In this document: positions 47,924 to 59,897 of the stretch, piece by piece
Numbering within the stretch: position 1 is the first letter of the stretch
Layout: the number at the start of each line of letters is the position of its first letter
Origin: Gloeopeniophorella convolvens
Taxonomy: Eukaryota > Basidiomycota > Agaricomycetes > Russulales
Assembly: GCA_022496205.1 (NCBI GenBank)
Contig: WTXD01000025.1
Coordinates: forward strand, 310,001-374,000
Direction of reading: 5' to 3'
DNA: 64,000 bases
Translations under genes and position numbers: made by a program
The notes under the pieces: generated by a model
Seen by the model: the letters and a program-made list of their open reading frames with translations, nothing else
The model's database searches: none
What the model was told of the DNA's origin: nothing

Positions 47924-50640
47924 CGGCGAGCGCGTTGGACAGATGGAGGGCGGAGGGCCACACCAGTACGTATGGAGCTCTTTGCCGCTGCAAAATGCCG
48001 TCACACCCGTGACCCGTCCGGGATGCACGAGGCAGCTCCGTCCTCGCTCGCTTGCCATCAGTTAGAATTATTGTACTCTACAGGCGCATCAAAATATGTA
48101 AGTTATGACCGTAGGCGGTCTCATCCCGTCATCTGTGCATCGTGCAAGCAAGCCCGGGGCACGCACCCTTGGGCGAGGCCCTGGCGGCTACCGCAACGCA
48201 AGGAAGCTAAAAATGAGGCACACGCCCACACATGTGCTCCCAAAGATGGCCACGGACTGCTCCAGCACGGACCACACGTACGCGACGATGCCCGTGACGA
48301 TCAGTATGAACCCGACGAGCGCGAAGCTGGAGCACACGTTATGGCACCGGTTTAGCAGGTGCACAAGCGCAATCGCGTTCTTCTGCGCGTCCGCGTCAGG
48401 GTCGTCGTCGTCGACGGATCCGCCGATGCAGGGCACCGTCGCGCTGAAGTCAAACAGCTTCTGGCGCCGCATGTCGATGTTCAGGCCGGGCGGGTGGTGC
48501 AGGAGCGAGGATAGAACCTCCGAGGGCGCTGCATGCAGCGAAAGTCGTGTTGTGGGCGCGCCCGAAGAGAAGAACGGGTTCGCAGAGGGCGGCTGGAAGG
48601 AGTAGGGCTGCGACGTCACGCTGTGCTCTGCCTTCTCCGAGAATGTTCCGTGTCCAGACTCGAGCGCGGATGGCGTGCGTGAATTGTTGGCCGCGGTCGA
48701 TCCAGAGATACGGGGCTGCCGCGGCTGTGCGTGTTTGGCATATGCTGCAGCGATGATGGCCCTGGGACTGGATTTGTGCGAGGACACCTGCGCATCGCTC
48801 AACTTATGGCGGATGAGGACGAAGGACCCGACATATGCCAGGATGGCTTGGGGTCCCGGGTCAGGTCATCAGCATTGGACACCAAAGTGCGGCCCATCTA
48901 CTCACCTGCTGCTGCGTGGAAGATCAAAGCACCACTGAGGCATGCGAGCATCAGTTTGGCCGAGGAAGTCCCCTCGTCATGTCCCGAGGCCAAGGTGAAT
49001 GGTAAACTGTCGATGGAAGTGAAGAAGCTGGCCTGTACACGCATCAGTTTGCAATCAGACACTATACTTACAAGGAGTTGACCAACATAAACGCTGATGA
49101 GTTGTAATCGGTCAGACCAGACTTGCGTGATTTGCGTTATGGTATGCATATCCGCGGCCTTGGACAAAGCTGCGCTCTCCTGCATGCTGACTGGAAAAGG
49201 TCGTCAGTAAACTCATGCTGTCTGAGGCACAATTACTGACGCCGTCTCTGAGCTGGCTCGTGGGCGGCCGATCCTGCTCGATTACAGGGCGTGGGTCTAT
49301 ATGCACGTAAATACTGGTTATTCCAAAGGCACTAGCAGGTAATGGGGTGATGAGCGCACCTGAAGACATGGCAGCCGTGGAAGGTCGTTACACGTTATCG
49401 AGGGAGGTTGGGGAGAGTTGGGATCCGATGTTAACGTGCTTTAAATTGTCAGGGCTGAATCACCGCCTGGTTGAGGCGCGCGCTAGCCTGCGGCTAGTTG
49501 CCCCAGACGTGTATTCAGTGGCGATGCCCGCGCGGAAGACCCACTCCCAAATAACCGGTAACGCCGTGTCGTATTCTCGGTTAGAGCCTTGGGAAGGAAA
49601 GCGATTGCACCACGGACATCAACCAAGGTCCGTAAGTTCATAGGGCGCGCTGATGTGGGGAACGAGCAAACGCTGAACTTCACCTGCTGTAAAGATAAAT
49701 GACCATTCGGCGGCCAGCCCGACACTGTACAGTATCCCGGTTTGGGACCACAGATGTGCGCCGGAGGAGCCTTTTTGTTTGGACTGTCTCCACAGCATCC
49801 CAAGGCGCGTGTGTAAGGGGGGATCCAGTGCTCTTTTCGGGAGCGTTGTCCTTTTGGAGCGTTGTCGGTGTTCATTTCTCATGATTTTACAATGGAGCGA
49901 GACCGGTCCAACAGTAACCAACTGCATTTGGACGCTTTGGACACCGTCCGATAAGTGCCTTATCAAAGTCCATAACAGTGTGGGTCGGGCATAGAGCCAG
50001 ACTTTCCAGCTTCAGGGGCGTTGGAGATAACCGGGCGTGAGTCCGGAAGCGATCATGGAGAGAGAAATTATGTCGAGGGCCTTCAGGCTCGAGTAAGTTA
50101 TCAGGATGGGGAGAGTCGATCCTGCCGTTGGCGGGCGCTGCAACGCAAGGGCAAACAGGCATCAACAACGCGGGACGGAGCCGATATTTGTTTCAATACA
50201 CTTGGATGCCACTCTGGATGGACCGCGCCCACTGCTGCCCACTGCCTCAGTGCTGGCACCGGTCACGGCCCGCAGTACTGCGACTCAGCTGATGTTTTAC
50301 GGTGTGCTATTTACTCCGTCTTTCCACCCGCATCTACCTAGGCTAAGTCACGAATCCTCGTTTCACGTTGCCGCCCTACGGTAGTACTAGTTAACTGGTG
50401 CCGGTGCCGCAGAGTGATCCGGGAGCTCCGTAACGTTTCGGCCGTCGCACTCCTGTAAGGTGCGCGAGCCTCGAACCACCTCGTTCTGCGGCATCGGGTT
50501 CACCTGGAACCTGCTAGGAAGCACAACATAAGAGAAATGACGTGGTGCAACGACTTTGATGTAAAGATATAGCGATGCTATACTCGATGTTATGATCGTG
50601 AATTACTCTGCGTCATCTCATCATCAGAGCGTCAGGTACA
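47924..50640. repeat. Segmental repeat unit A (2.7 kb)
   Basis: From about 47924 the sequence matches the stretch starting at about 52032 in the same orientation, at an estimated 85-95 % identity, through the membrane-protein gene and on to about 50640 (matching 55636). Landmarks shared by both are GGACAGATGGAGGGCGGAGG, GCATCAACAACGCGGGA and TTAACTGGTGCCGGTGCCGC. Unit A lacks the transposon found in unit B and so shows the empty site near 50180. Confidence 0.85.
48188..49369 (-). CDS. Multi-pass membrane protein, paralogue A of a local three-member family
   Basis: The ATG at 49369 (MSSGALITPLPASAFG) begins a first membrane segment. Later exons give DMHTITQITQVWSDRLQLIS, an amphipathic segment, then FFTSIDSLPFTLAS, LMLACLSGALIFHAAAG, and FVLIRHKLSDAQV. 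The long 3' exon has a Ser/Pro-rich loop, SAPSEVLSSLLHHPPGLNIDMRR-type wording and two C-terminal membrane helices (CSSFALVGFILIVTGIVAYVW, SVAIFGSTCVGVCLIFSFLAL), stop at 48188. No named family is recognised; it resembles uncharacterised basidiomycete four-helix proteins. Relative to copy B, the first helix carries prolines and a glycine instead of hydrophobic residues, which may weaken it. Confidence 0.7.
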
Positions 50641-50810
50641 TCAGCTACATGGACTGTCAAGCAGACAAGCGACAAGCGAGCCTCGTGATGCAAGATGTGC
50701 ATGTGCTTGACGACATTCATAATCAACATGCAGCGAAGACGTGAACAACCGGGGAGCTCACTTCATCCGATGATGATGTTGACCTTGAGGTTGTTGCCCT
50801 CGGCGACAGT

Positions 50811-51218
<408 letters not shown>

Positions 51219-51394
51219 CTAAACGAGGAGCGTCGAAGAGAGAGTGACAAACCTGGTTGGGTGGACAAAGGTTGGTTCGAATGCACTAGGGGAAGTGTGA
51301 GCTCGCATTCGAAGACATCGAACAGTAGAGGACGCGATACCCCGACTGGACTCAAAGTTAGAGGCCTGAGGAAAGGAGAGGAGTCAATGAGGCC

Positions 51395-51403
51395 CTTTTA
51401 TAC
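51395..51403 (-). promoter_or_regulatory. TATA box of the lectin gene
   Basis: GTATAAAAG on the minus strand, about 200 bases upstream of the lectin ATG. The leader between them holds no competing start in frame with the lectin that I could identify. Confidence 0.5.
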
Positions 51404-52031
51404 CTTTCAAGGCCGGTCGAAAGGTGATGTCAAACATTGGTCAAACATCCCTTGAAATCGAGGGTGTCACGGCGGCGCTGCGCGAAGTTCATGTCGAAAC
51501 CCACGAAGTCGTCTGACAACATCAGAGGGTCCTTGCAGTGTATCGAAGCCAAAGAATGTGACTCTGTGACGAATAGAACGCCCTTGCTCGCGATCCTTCC
51601 TTCTAGCGGTGCGTTCGTTGACGTGTTTACCAGGTCCGTTCTTGGGAGACATCGGAAAGGGACAATGTATCCATAGCCCAGACCAGGAGTAGCAAGAACG
51701 TTCGTCTCGTCGGATGAGTAGAGGACGAGACGTACTTGGCTGTTGTGCGGGCCGTCCTCCTGTGGTTAGAACAGCAGAGATCCATACGCCATCGGCGTCG
51801 CGGCTTCACCTGTTCAGCGTCATCGACCCAGGCTGCCAATTCGAGTCTAGGTGGTACTTGGCTCCTCGCCATCTCAGCGGTCAGAGACCGTTCGAAAAAT
51901 TGTAACGCGGCAAAGCACGTGAGGACACTCTCTTGTCCTTCCCTATGTCGAAAATTGAGCCTGGAGCGCCAGGTGCAGAATGGCAGGAGGGAGTCAATGC
52001 GGCGCACCCTGGTAGTATGAACGCTTCGACG
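51404..52031. other. Non-coding spacer between lectin gene and repeat unit B
   Basis: No conserved reading frame was found. The right-hand border coincides with the beginning of the similarity to unit A near 52032. Confidence 0.4.
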
Positions 52032-52283
52032 AGCGCGTCGGACAGATGGAGGGCGGAGGGCCACACCAGTACGTGTGGAGCTCTTTGCCGCCGCTGCGAA
52101 ATGCCGTCACACCCGTCCGGGATGCGCGAGACAGCTCCGTCTTCACTCGCTCGCCATCAATTAGGATTATCGTACTCTACTAGGCGTATCAAAATAAGGT
52201 ATGATCGCAGGCGGTCTCATCCCGTCATCTGTGCATCGTGCAAGCAAGCCCGGGGCACGCACCCTTGGGCGAGGCCCTGGCGG

Positions 52284-53460
52284 CTACCGCAACGCAAGGA
52301 AGCCAAAAATGAGGCACACGCCCACACAGGTGCTCCCAAAGATGGCCACAGACTGCTCCAGCACGGACCACACGTACGCGACAATGCCCGTGACGACCAG
52401 CACGAACCCGGCGAGTGCGAAGCTGGAGCACACGTTGTGGCACCGGTTCAGCAAGTGCACGAGTGAGGTCGCGTTCTTCTGCAAATCTGCATCGGGATCG
52501 TCGTCGTCGACGGATCCGCCGATACAGGGCACCACCGCGCTGAAATTGAACAGCTTCTGGCGCCGCATGTCGATGTTCAGGCCGGGCGGCTGGTGCAGGA
52601 GCGAGGAGAGAACCTCCGAGGGCGCTGCACGCAGCGGAAGTCGTGTTGTGGTTGGGCTCGAAGAGAAGAACGGGTTCGCGGAGGGCGGCTGGAAGGAGTA
52701 GGGTTGCGACACCACGCTGTGCTCTGCCTTCTCCGAGAATGTTCCACGTCCAGACTCGACCGCGGAGGGGGTGCGTGAATCGTCGATCGCGGTCGATTCA
52801 GAGATACGAGGCTGCCGCGGCAGTGTATGTTTGGCATATGCTGCAGCGATGACGGCCCTGGGGCTGGATTTGCGCGGCACCTGCGCATCGCTCAACTTGT
52901 GGCGGATGAGGACGAAGGACCCGACATATGCCAGGATGGCTTAGGGTTCCGAATCAGGTCATCAGCGTTGGGTGCCAGGGCATGGCCTGTCTACTCACCT
53001 GCTGCTGCATGAAAGATCAAAGCACCACTGAGGCATGCGAGCATCAGTTTGGCCGAGGAAGTCCCCTCGTCATGTCCCGAGGCCAGGGTGAACAGTAAAC
53101 TGTCGATGGAAGTGAAGAAGCTGGCCTGTACACGCATCAGCTTGCACTCAGACACTATAAGGGGTCGACCAACATAAACGCTGATGAGTTGTAATCGGTC
53201 GGACCAGACTTGCGTAATTTGCGTTATGGTTTGCATATCCACGGCCTTGGAAAGGGCTGCACTCTCCTGCGTGCTGACTGAAAAGGGTCGTTAATAAATT
53301 CGTCGTGTCTGAGGCACAACTACTGACGTCGTCTCTGAGGTGGCTCCTGGGCGGGCCGATCTTGTTCGATTAGTATGGGGCGTGGAACTATATGCACGTA
53401 AATACTGGTTATTTCGAAGGCACTGGCAATTAAGAGAATGATGAGCGCACCTGAAGACAT
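52284..53460 (-). CDS. Multi-pass membrane protein, paralogue B
   Basis: Same exon structure as paralogue A at 48188-49369. The ATG at 53460 gives MSSGALIILLIASAFEITS, a good first membrane helix. Then come TITQITQVWSDRLQLISVYVG, FFTSIDSLLFTLASGHDEG, LMLACLSGALIFHAAAG, and the 3' exon with SEVLSSLLHQPPGLNIDMRR, VPCIGGSVDDDDPDADLQ and two C-terminal helices (FALAGFVLVVTGIVAYVW, VAIFGSTCVGVCLIFGFLAL), stop at 52284. An acidic run of Asp separates the loop from the last helices. Function unknown. The transposon lies about 0.8 kb upstream of its start. Confidence 0.72.
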
Positions 53461-54288
53461 AGTAGTCGTGAAAGGTCGTTGCACGTTATCAGGGAAGGTT
53501 GGGGGAGAGTTGGGATCCGACGTTAGCGTGCTTTAAAGCATCAGGACTGAATTACCGCCAGGTCGAGGCGCGCGCTAGCCTGCGGCTAATTACCCCGGAC
53601 GCGTTTTCAGTGGCGATGCCCGCGCGGAAGACCCACTCCCAAGTAACCGGTAACGCCGCGTCGTATTCGGCTATGTACATAGAGCCTTGGAGAGAAAAGC
53701 AGTTGCGCCACGGACATCAACCATGGTCCGTAAGTCTATAGGGAGCGCTGACGTGGAGAGTGGGCGAACGCTAAACCTCACCTGTTGTAAAAACGATCAT
53801 TCGGCGTGTAAAATGGCCTGGCACTGCGCAGTATTGCGTTTTGGGATCGCAGCGAGGTGCGCCGGCGGCCGAAGGAGCCTTTTTGTTTCGACTGTCTCCA
53901 CAGCATCCCAAGGCGCGCGCGTAAGGGGGTCCAAGAGCTCTTTTTGGAAGTCTTGTCCTTTTTGGAAGCATTGTCGGTGGGTTTCATTCTATAGATCTTA
54001 CGATGGAGCGAGATCGGTCCATCAGTAATCAACTGCATTTGGACGCTTTGCACGTCGTCCAACGAGTGCCTTAGGTCCATAACAGCGTGGGTCGGGCATA
54101 GAACCAGACTGTGCCAGCTCCAGGAACATTATAAATAATCGGGTGAGTCTGGAAGCGACTGGGAGAGAGATACTGTATGTCGTGGACCTTCAATTGGTTC
54201 GAGTCAGTATCAGGATGGGGGCGAGTCACGCTGTCGTCGGCGGGCGCTGTATGTAACACAAGGGCAAATAGGCATCAACAACGCGGGA

Positions 54289-54296
54289 TGCGGACT
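54289..54296 (+). repeat. Left copy of 8 bp target-site duplication
   Basis: TGCGGACT directly left of the element; identical to 55173-55180. Confidence 0.85.
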
Positions 54297-55172
54297 AGGA
54301 CCCTGCCAAACCCCTATGGAGGTTAGATCCTGAGGAGCAGATTTTCGGTTCTCTTCGGGATCTCCGGCCCGGGCCGTCCCGGAGCGGGCCGGCAAGATTC
54401 GGTTCTTTTCCATCTAACCTCGCACAACCTCTGCGCTGCAACAGCAGATCTCAGTCGTTTCTGCATGTAACTTCGGCCAGGGCCTCCCATCGGCCTCGCG
54501 TTTTATGCAGTGCTGCATAAATAAGACTTTTTTTACAGCAGACTAGGCGCTGAGTGAGAAAGCATAACATGATTAGTACCTCAAGTCACTTATTCGAATC
54601 CCAAGCTACCAGAGACAAGTTTACTGTGCTTTAGTTGACAAATAAAACAGCTTGGGACACCTTTGAACCCATTCGAGGGTGTCTGTGTGGCCCAATTCCC
54701 GCTAGCAGCAGTGTATTTGTTGACAAGAACTCCATAGACCGAAGGAAGAATCAGCCGGGATTCGAACCCCGGACCTTCCCGCGCGCACAATCATGGTCGG
54801 TATGATGCTTACCATTACACCAACGCAACATTCCGGCTCGCTCGTCTTGTGTCCCATATGACTACTGACATTGATATTGGTACCAACATGGCTATATTGT
54901 CACAACGGAGCAACAAATGAAAGGCTACGGGTGATATTCAGATATAGGATCTCTCACAGTGGTCTCAGAGCACTAATTACCAAGCGTATTCCATAAATTT
55001 CTCATCATACCTACCCCGGATCGGTGGTCAGCGGACCAGATTCGGTCCTTTTGCCATGTAACATCGGTTGGTCACGAGACCGCATTCGGTTCAAAAGCAT
55101 CTAACCTCCTCCCCGGGCCGGCGGTTTTCGGTTTTTTGGCATCGGAGCTCTAGCTGACTTTGGCAGGGTCCT
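54297..55172 (+). mobile_element. Non-autonomous hAT-like DNA transposon (876 bp)
   Basis: Perfect 14 bp terminal inverted repeats: AGGACCCTGCCAAA at 54297-54310 and its reverse complement at 55159-55172. An exact 8 bp duplication TGCGGACT flanks it (54289-54296 and 55173-55180); 8 bp duplications are typical of the hAT superfamily. The related repeat unit A lacks the element, so its absence there shows the empty site. Inside both ends a repeated motif, TTCGGTTCTTTT followed by CATCTAACC or CATGTAAC, occurs about five times (near 54345, 54400, 54464, 55040, 55085 and 55124), like subterminal transposase-binding repeats. No transposase is encoded, so movement needs a source elsewhere. Confidence 0.85.
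54529..54832 (-). mobile_element. tRNA-derived SINE-like sequence nested in the hAT-like element
   Basis: On the minus strand an A-box-like TGGTGTAATGG (54812-54822) and a perfect B box GGTTCGAATCC (54758-54768) are spaced as in tRNA genes. The anticodon arm does not fold and the acceptor arms pair only in part, so it is not a working tRNA. About 220 bases of unrelated body follow, ending in a short A run at 54529-54535, the usual SINE tail. No clear flanking duplication is visible. Alternatively it is a tRNA pseudogene picked up by the transposon. Confidence 0.55.
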
Positions 55173-55180
55173 TGCGGACT
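55173..55180 (+). repeat. Right copy of 8 bp target-site duplication
   Basis: TGCGGACT directly right of the element; identical to 54289-54296. Confidence 0.85.
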
Positions 55181-55740
55181 GCGCTGCTGCGGGACGGCGG
55201 AGCGCTCAGGACGGAGCCTTGTTTACACTTGGCCGTGGGGCGTGGGGGAAAGAGGAGTCCGCGCCTACTGCCAGTGCCACGGTCATGGCAGTACTGCAAT
55301 CCAGCTGGTGCTTTACGAGGTACCGTTTGCCCCGCCGCTCTGCATCTACCTAGTAAATCACCAATACTCGTTTCATGTTGCCGCCCTACTTACTCGGATA
55401 CAGTAGTTAACTGGTGCCGGTGCCGCAGAGTGATCCGGGAGCTCCATAACGTTTACATGGTTTGGCTGTTACGCTCATGTAAGGTGCGCGAGCCTCGAAC
55501 CAACTCGTTGCACAGCATTGGGTTCACTTAGAGTCTAGTGCAACGACTTTGCGGTGATGTGAAGATACGGCGATGCCAAACTCGACATTATGATCGTGAA
55601 TTACTCTGCATCATTTCGTCATCATCTCGTCAGGTACTTACATGAGAGCATCGGCGCAGAGGCACACTTAAACGTAAAATGACAGCGCGCAAAGCTGTCA
55701 CAAGCACAGCCAAATCCCTCGGGTAGCAAGGTGAGGATGG

Positions 55741-57046
55741 TCAATGTAACGCAGCAAAGCCCATGATTATGCATACACCCACGCACGCGCTGCCGAAAAT
55801 GGCGACGGATCGCTCGAGTATAGCCCAGATGTACGCGACAATACCCGTGACGACGAGCAGGAAGCCAGCCAGCGCGAATGCTGAACAGACATTGTGGCAC
55901 TTATTCAGCAGGCGCATCAGCGATGTCGCGTTACGCTCCGCATCGGCGTCTGGGTTGTTGTTGCCGGGCGGCCAAAGCACAGGCCATTGCATCGAGATCG
56001 AAGAACGACACGCGCCGCATGTCGATGTTGAGCGCGGGAGGCTGGTGCAAAAGCGAGGCAAGCACTGTGGTGGGCGCCGTCAGGAGCGAGGGTCGTCCGG
56101 ACGTTGCCGAAAAGAATGGGGTAAAGGGCGACGATGGAAATGAGAAGGAGTGGGAATGGGACTTGTGAGTATGCTCGGGTTTCTCGTGGGAGGTCGAGTG
56201 CCCGGATTCCATGGCAGACGGACTCCGTGCATGGCTGGCTGCAGTGGGTTCGGACCTTTGAGGTGGCATACTTGGCGTATGCAGTGGAAATGGGTGATTT
56301 GGACCCGTCCGTGCTGGATTGTGCATCATTCAATTTGTATCGGATGAGGACGAACGACGCAACGTAGGCCAGGATGGCTGGACAGATCAGAGAACCATCA
56401 GAGAGTGGACAGCGGCGTGAATGAGGGACACTACCTGCGCCAGCATGGAATATCAAACTGCCCACCAACGCAGCGAGCGTCAGTTTGCTCGAAGGGCTAC
56501 CATCGTCCTTGCTGGATGCGAGAGAGAACAACAGACTATCGATCGACGTAAAGAAACTGGCCTGTATGCATATCAGAAACACACATGAAGAGACCTGAAG
56601 CTCGACTCACATAGACACTGATCAATTGTAAGCGATCCGACCATATTTGCGTGATTTGCGCGATAGTATGTAAGTCGGCCGCCTTGCTCAACGCGGCATG
56701 GTCTTGCGCCGTCACTATCGAGCGGTGACACTCCGTAAGTCCAGGACGACGGGACACGAGGACCGACTCACGATGCTTTTGATGGCTCGGATGAGCTGTC
56801 TCATCAGAACTAGCTCTTAGAGCGGCCCTCTCCCTTTCCCTCGACGGACGACGATGGCCTATTGAGTCGTGTGCTGTCAGCTATTTGAGTCCCGAGGGCA
56901 TAGCTAGAGCTGAGATCACACCTGTGGACATGAGGGTCGTAGAATGTCGTCGATAACGTGTAGTTGGATATGACCGCAATGGAGTAAACGCACGCCTTGA
57001 TTAGAACGGCGCATATAAGTACTGTATTGGTGGTGTTGGACCACAT
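55741..57046 (-). CDS. Multi-pass membrane protein, paralogue C (diverged third copy)
   Basis: The ATG at 57046 gives MWSNTTNTVLICAVLIKACV, a first membrane helix. Then, with short introns, AALSKAADLHTIAQITQIWSD, ASFFTSIDSLLFSLAS, LTLAALVGSLIFHAGAG, AILAYVASFVLIRYKLNDAQ, and a 3' exon with a His/Ser-rich loop, VLASLLHQPPALNIDMRR and two C-terminal helices (FALAGFLLVVTGIVAYIW, VAIFGSACVGVCIIMGFAAL), stop at 55741. Homology with A and B is clear in protein but the flanks are not shared, so it is the oldest split. The frame appears to shift near 56270 and back near 55965, both inside the variable loop; this may be error or real decay. Confidence 0.62.
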
Positions 57047-58158
57047 CTGAGTTGAGGCCTTCTTTTGGCCAAGTTCGCGCGCTTCGCTTCGCGAATATGG
57101 GAGCCGGAGGTGCGTACTACATATGACGAGCGATGCCTATCCTTCCCTGAGCGCAGCTTCCCCTGATGCAACGTATTCCGCCCGGACATCATGGATAGAC
57201 GGCTACCATACAGCACGATATAATCCTGAGGTCGAGGGTGAGCCCATGACAGTTGGTGTCAAAAGGTGTCCAGGGACCAAGGGTGCCAAGACCGGGACCG
57301 GACTCGGTGACCGGTGAGATCGGGACCGGAGTTACCTTTTCGGGGATAAGTTCCGGGGTTGCGGCACCGCCCCGGAGTCCTGACCGCCGGCAGGTTCTGA
57401 CAGGTTCTGACCGATAACATCGATGACAGTTCTTTCCTTTGCCAGCGACATCTACAAAGGGACACCCGTGGCCATTTGACGAGCAGGAACGTTGGCGTGG
57501 TTATGGAGGGTTATGGTTGCCTCTATTTTTCCTTGCCCGTGCTCAGGTTGAGGCCGCGTCTCGCTCATTTCCCCATGTGTTAGGAGCGCCTTTCCCTTGG
57601 GCTGGGACCTCCTTATCCCACGTGTTGAAGTGGAGCATCGAAGCCGATTCTCTGAAAACTTCGGCGGCTTGCGGTTCCCCCTGCAGGAAAACACCTTGCC
57701 GCCCTCGCGCCACTTCATCGCACCTTGCTCAGTTCCACCATATCCTTAGACTGGCGGGGTTGCTCACGCTCAAGGCGAGCACATCGCATAATCGTCTACA
57801 AGGTCGTCCGTGTACGCTTTGAACAGATCACTAATTCTCCAAGTTGCACATCGGCCGTAGTGTATGATAGCATTGATGCAGACGAAAGCGGCAATAGCTT
57901 CCTCGCGATTATTCAAATACACTCAGGGCCTGCTTGTTGACGATGACATTGTGCCACTATCGCAGTGACGTCTATCCCCTCGTCAGCCTATCACAGTGCT
58001 GGTTCTAAAGCCCCCCATGTTCCCTTCGTTACCAACATGCTGTCCGCACGCCTCTTATAGCCCGCAAATCTCCCGGGGCGCTGTCTTTTCGACCCCCCAC
58101 CTTCCCACCATTGCTGTCCTGCAGTGCTCTTAGCACTTGGTATATCCTCTGGTCTGAA
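57047..58158. other. Intergenic; GC-rich short repeats near 57280-57420
   Basis: No gene recognised. Around 57288-57335 GGGACCGGA occurs twice within 45 bases, and CAGGTTCTGA is repeated in tandem near 57390-57410. I could not find terminal inverted repeats that would define an element. Confidence 0.45.
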
Positions 58159-58987
58159 ATGCTCGCACTCGCATTATTCGTAAGCATCAACTGAGTTTCA
58201 CTGTGTTGACATGATCTGACGCGGTCCTTGCATGTAGGCATTGGTCTGCGCCTGTTCGGTAGCATCCAAGACCATCGTGATCACGGTTGGTGGGAATACC
58301 ACGGGGGACGGCACAACCACCTTTGTTCCTCAAAGGGTTGACGCGAAGCTTGGGGACGTTGTCCTTTTCAACTGTAAGCTGCCCTCTATCTACGTTCAAC
58401 GGGTGTATCTGACATTTAGGGCGGCGCAGTCACACAAGGGAACCACACTGCGACCCAGTCCACGTTCAACAGCCCCTGCATACCAGCCCACGAGACGGAC
58501 ATCACTATCAATGGCTTCGACTCGGGGTTCCGCAACACGACCCCCGGGACCGCTGGCACCATCCTCACCGTCCCGCTGCTCGTGCAGAACGCGAATCAGA
58601 CCTTCTGGTTCTTTGACTTCAACACGTGTGGAGAGGGCGGCGTCGGTGTTATCAACAGCAACGAGTCGTCGACCGAGACTCTCGCTGGTTTCGTTGTGCG
58701 TGTTTCCATTTCGATTTCCTGCCGCCTTCTCCCCGCGCCTTCTTTTTCGCACCTTCGCCTGTCGTGTGGCGGAAATGAAGACTGATTCCATATGTCCGCA
58801 GCGCAACGCGATCCGCCTCAATGGCACGGATACTTCCGACACGAATACGAACAGCAGCAGCTCGGCGTCTCCCACATCCTCGTCGACTTCCCCCTCGACC
58901 ACGCCGAGCAAGTCTGCTGCCGAACGCAACGTGATGCTCGGAGCTGTCGGCGCGATTCCGTTGTTTGTTGCGGGCCTATTTATCTAG
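58159..58987 (+). CDS. GPI-anchored cupredoxin-fold surface protein, copper site degenerate
   Basis: Exon 1 (MLALALF) plus exon 2 (ALVCACSVASKTIVITVGG) form a signal peptide. The body follows the fungal extracellular Ser-rich cupredoxin pattern: KLGDVVLFN, GNHTATQSTFNSPCIPAH, GFDSGF, then TFWFFDFNTCGEGGVGVIN where family members usually have FYC...HC..GM. The first His remains (GNHT), but the positions of the ligand Cys, second His and Met are Asp, Thr and Gly, so copper binding is doubtful. After an intron at about 58694-58799 comes a Ser/Thr-rich stalk and a hydrophobic C-terminus (VMLGAVGAIPLFVAGLFI) typical of a GPI signal, stop at 58987. The role is probably structural at the cell wall. 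Confidence 0.78.
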
Positions 58988-59897
58988 AGGGTTCCAGTTG
59001 ACGTTCACGAACGATGCACGAACGCTTATACGTGACTCCATTTATTTCTGGCAAAGTCTACTTCAAGTAGCGTTGAGTCATTATTCGCTATGCTTTGTTT
59101 ATACACTACCGTGTCCAGACGCCCCCTGACGGTACACACACCTCCTACAACAGCTTGGCACTTTCACGGTCTCGAGGTATATCACGTACGCCTCGCTCTA
59201 ACCTCCTTCGACCGCTCCTTGCTGCCCTGTGCGTAGGACCTATATCGGGTTTATGCATGTGGCGTACACGTTTGTTAGCTACTGTTCTATATACCCCCGG
59301 CACGCCTCATGGTCACACCATGCTTTTGTGCCCAGGCCGTTCTGTGATGCTCGGTCTAGCTTCGAGATCTGCACGAGCGAATGCTGGCGAAGGTGTGAAG
59401 TTGATATACCAGTCAGGGAATTCCGCGGGGCATTCATGAGGTAGATCGGCTGCGGATCGGAACCATCGGTCGGTCAAGCGCTCTTGCGCCTGGTCGCGGT
59501 GCGGTTTCGATCATTCAAGAGGGGGTCTCGAGGCGTCCTGCGGTCAGCGGATGTGACCAGGATGTGGGGCGGCCTCGCACGTCTGAGTCTCACTTCGCGC
59601 ACCACGCACGTCCCGCCACAATCGGAATGGAATCACTGAAACGGAGCCTGTAAATACAGGACGACTGTCTTCTGGGATCGTGATAACGCCAGAAACGGAG
59701 ACTAACCCGTAAGTACTATCGTGACAAACGGTAGAACTTATAAATGACATGAGACCGTAGCAGCGATACTAGCAGAAACATCTTAACCAATAGTCTCTTC
59801 ATATCCTAGCGCTAGATCGGTGGCTCCGCGCGCGTGCAGAATGGGACGTGCTATGTGAAAGTCGGAAGGGTCGCGGACATGAAGTGATGTCGCCCGC
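58988..59897. other. Intergenic, convergent 3' ends
   Basis: Between the stop of the cupredoxin-fold gene and that of the DUF6535 gene. Small frames only, none recognisable. Confidence 0.45.

Larger units (their letters stand above)
52032..55636. repeat. Segmental repeat unit B, interrupted by a transposon
   Basis: Counterpart of 47924-50640. Similarity runs through the paralogue B gene to about 54288, breaks at the inserted element 54297-55172, resumes near 55181 and ends near 55636 at the shared GTGAATTACTCTGC landmark. Without the insert the unit is about 2.7 kb, like unit A. Confidence 0.85.

Noticed and set aside
54755..54832. Functional tRNA gene on the minus strand
   Set aside because: A and B boxes are good, but no seven-base anticodon loop with U33 can be formed and the acceptor stem pairs only in part. 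Treated as a SINE or pseudo-tRNA.
57259..57430. Second transposon around the GGGACCGGA repeats
   Set aside because: No inverted ends and no flanking duplication could be found.
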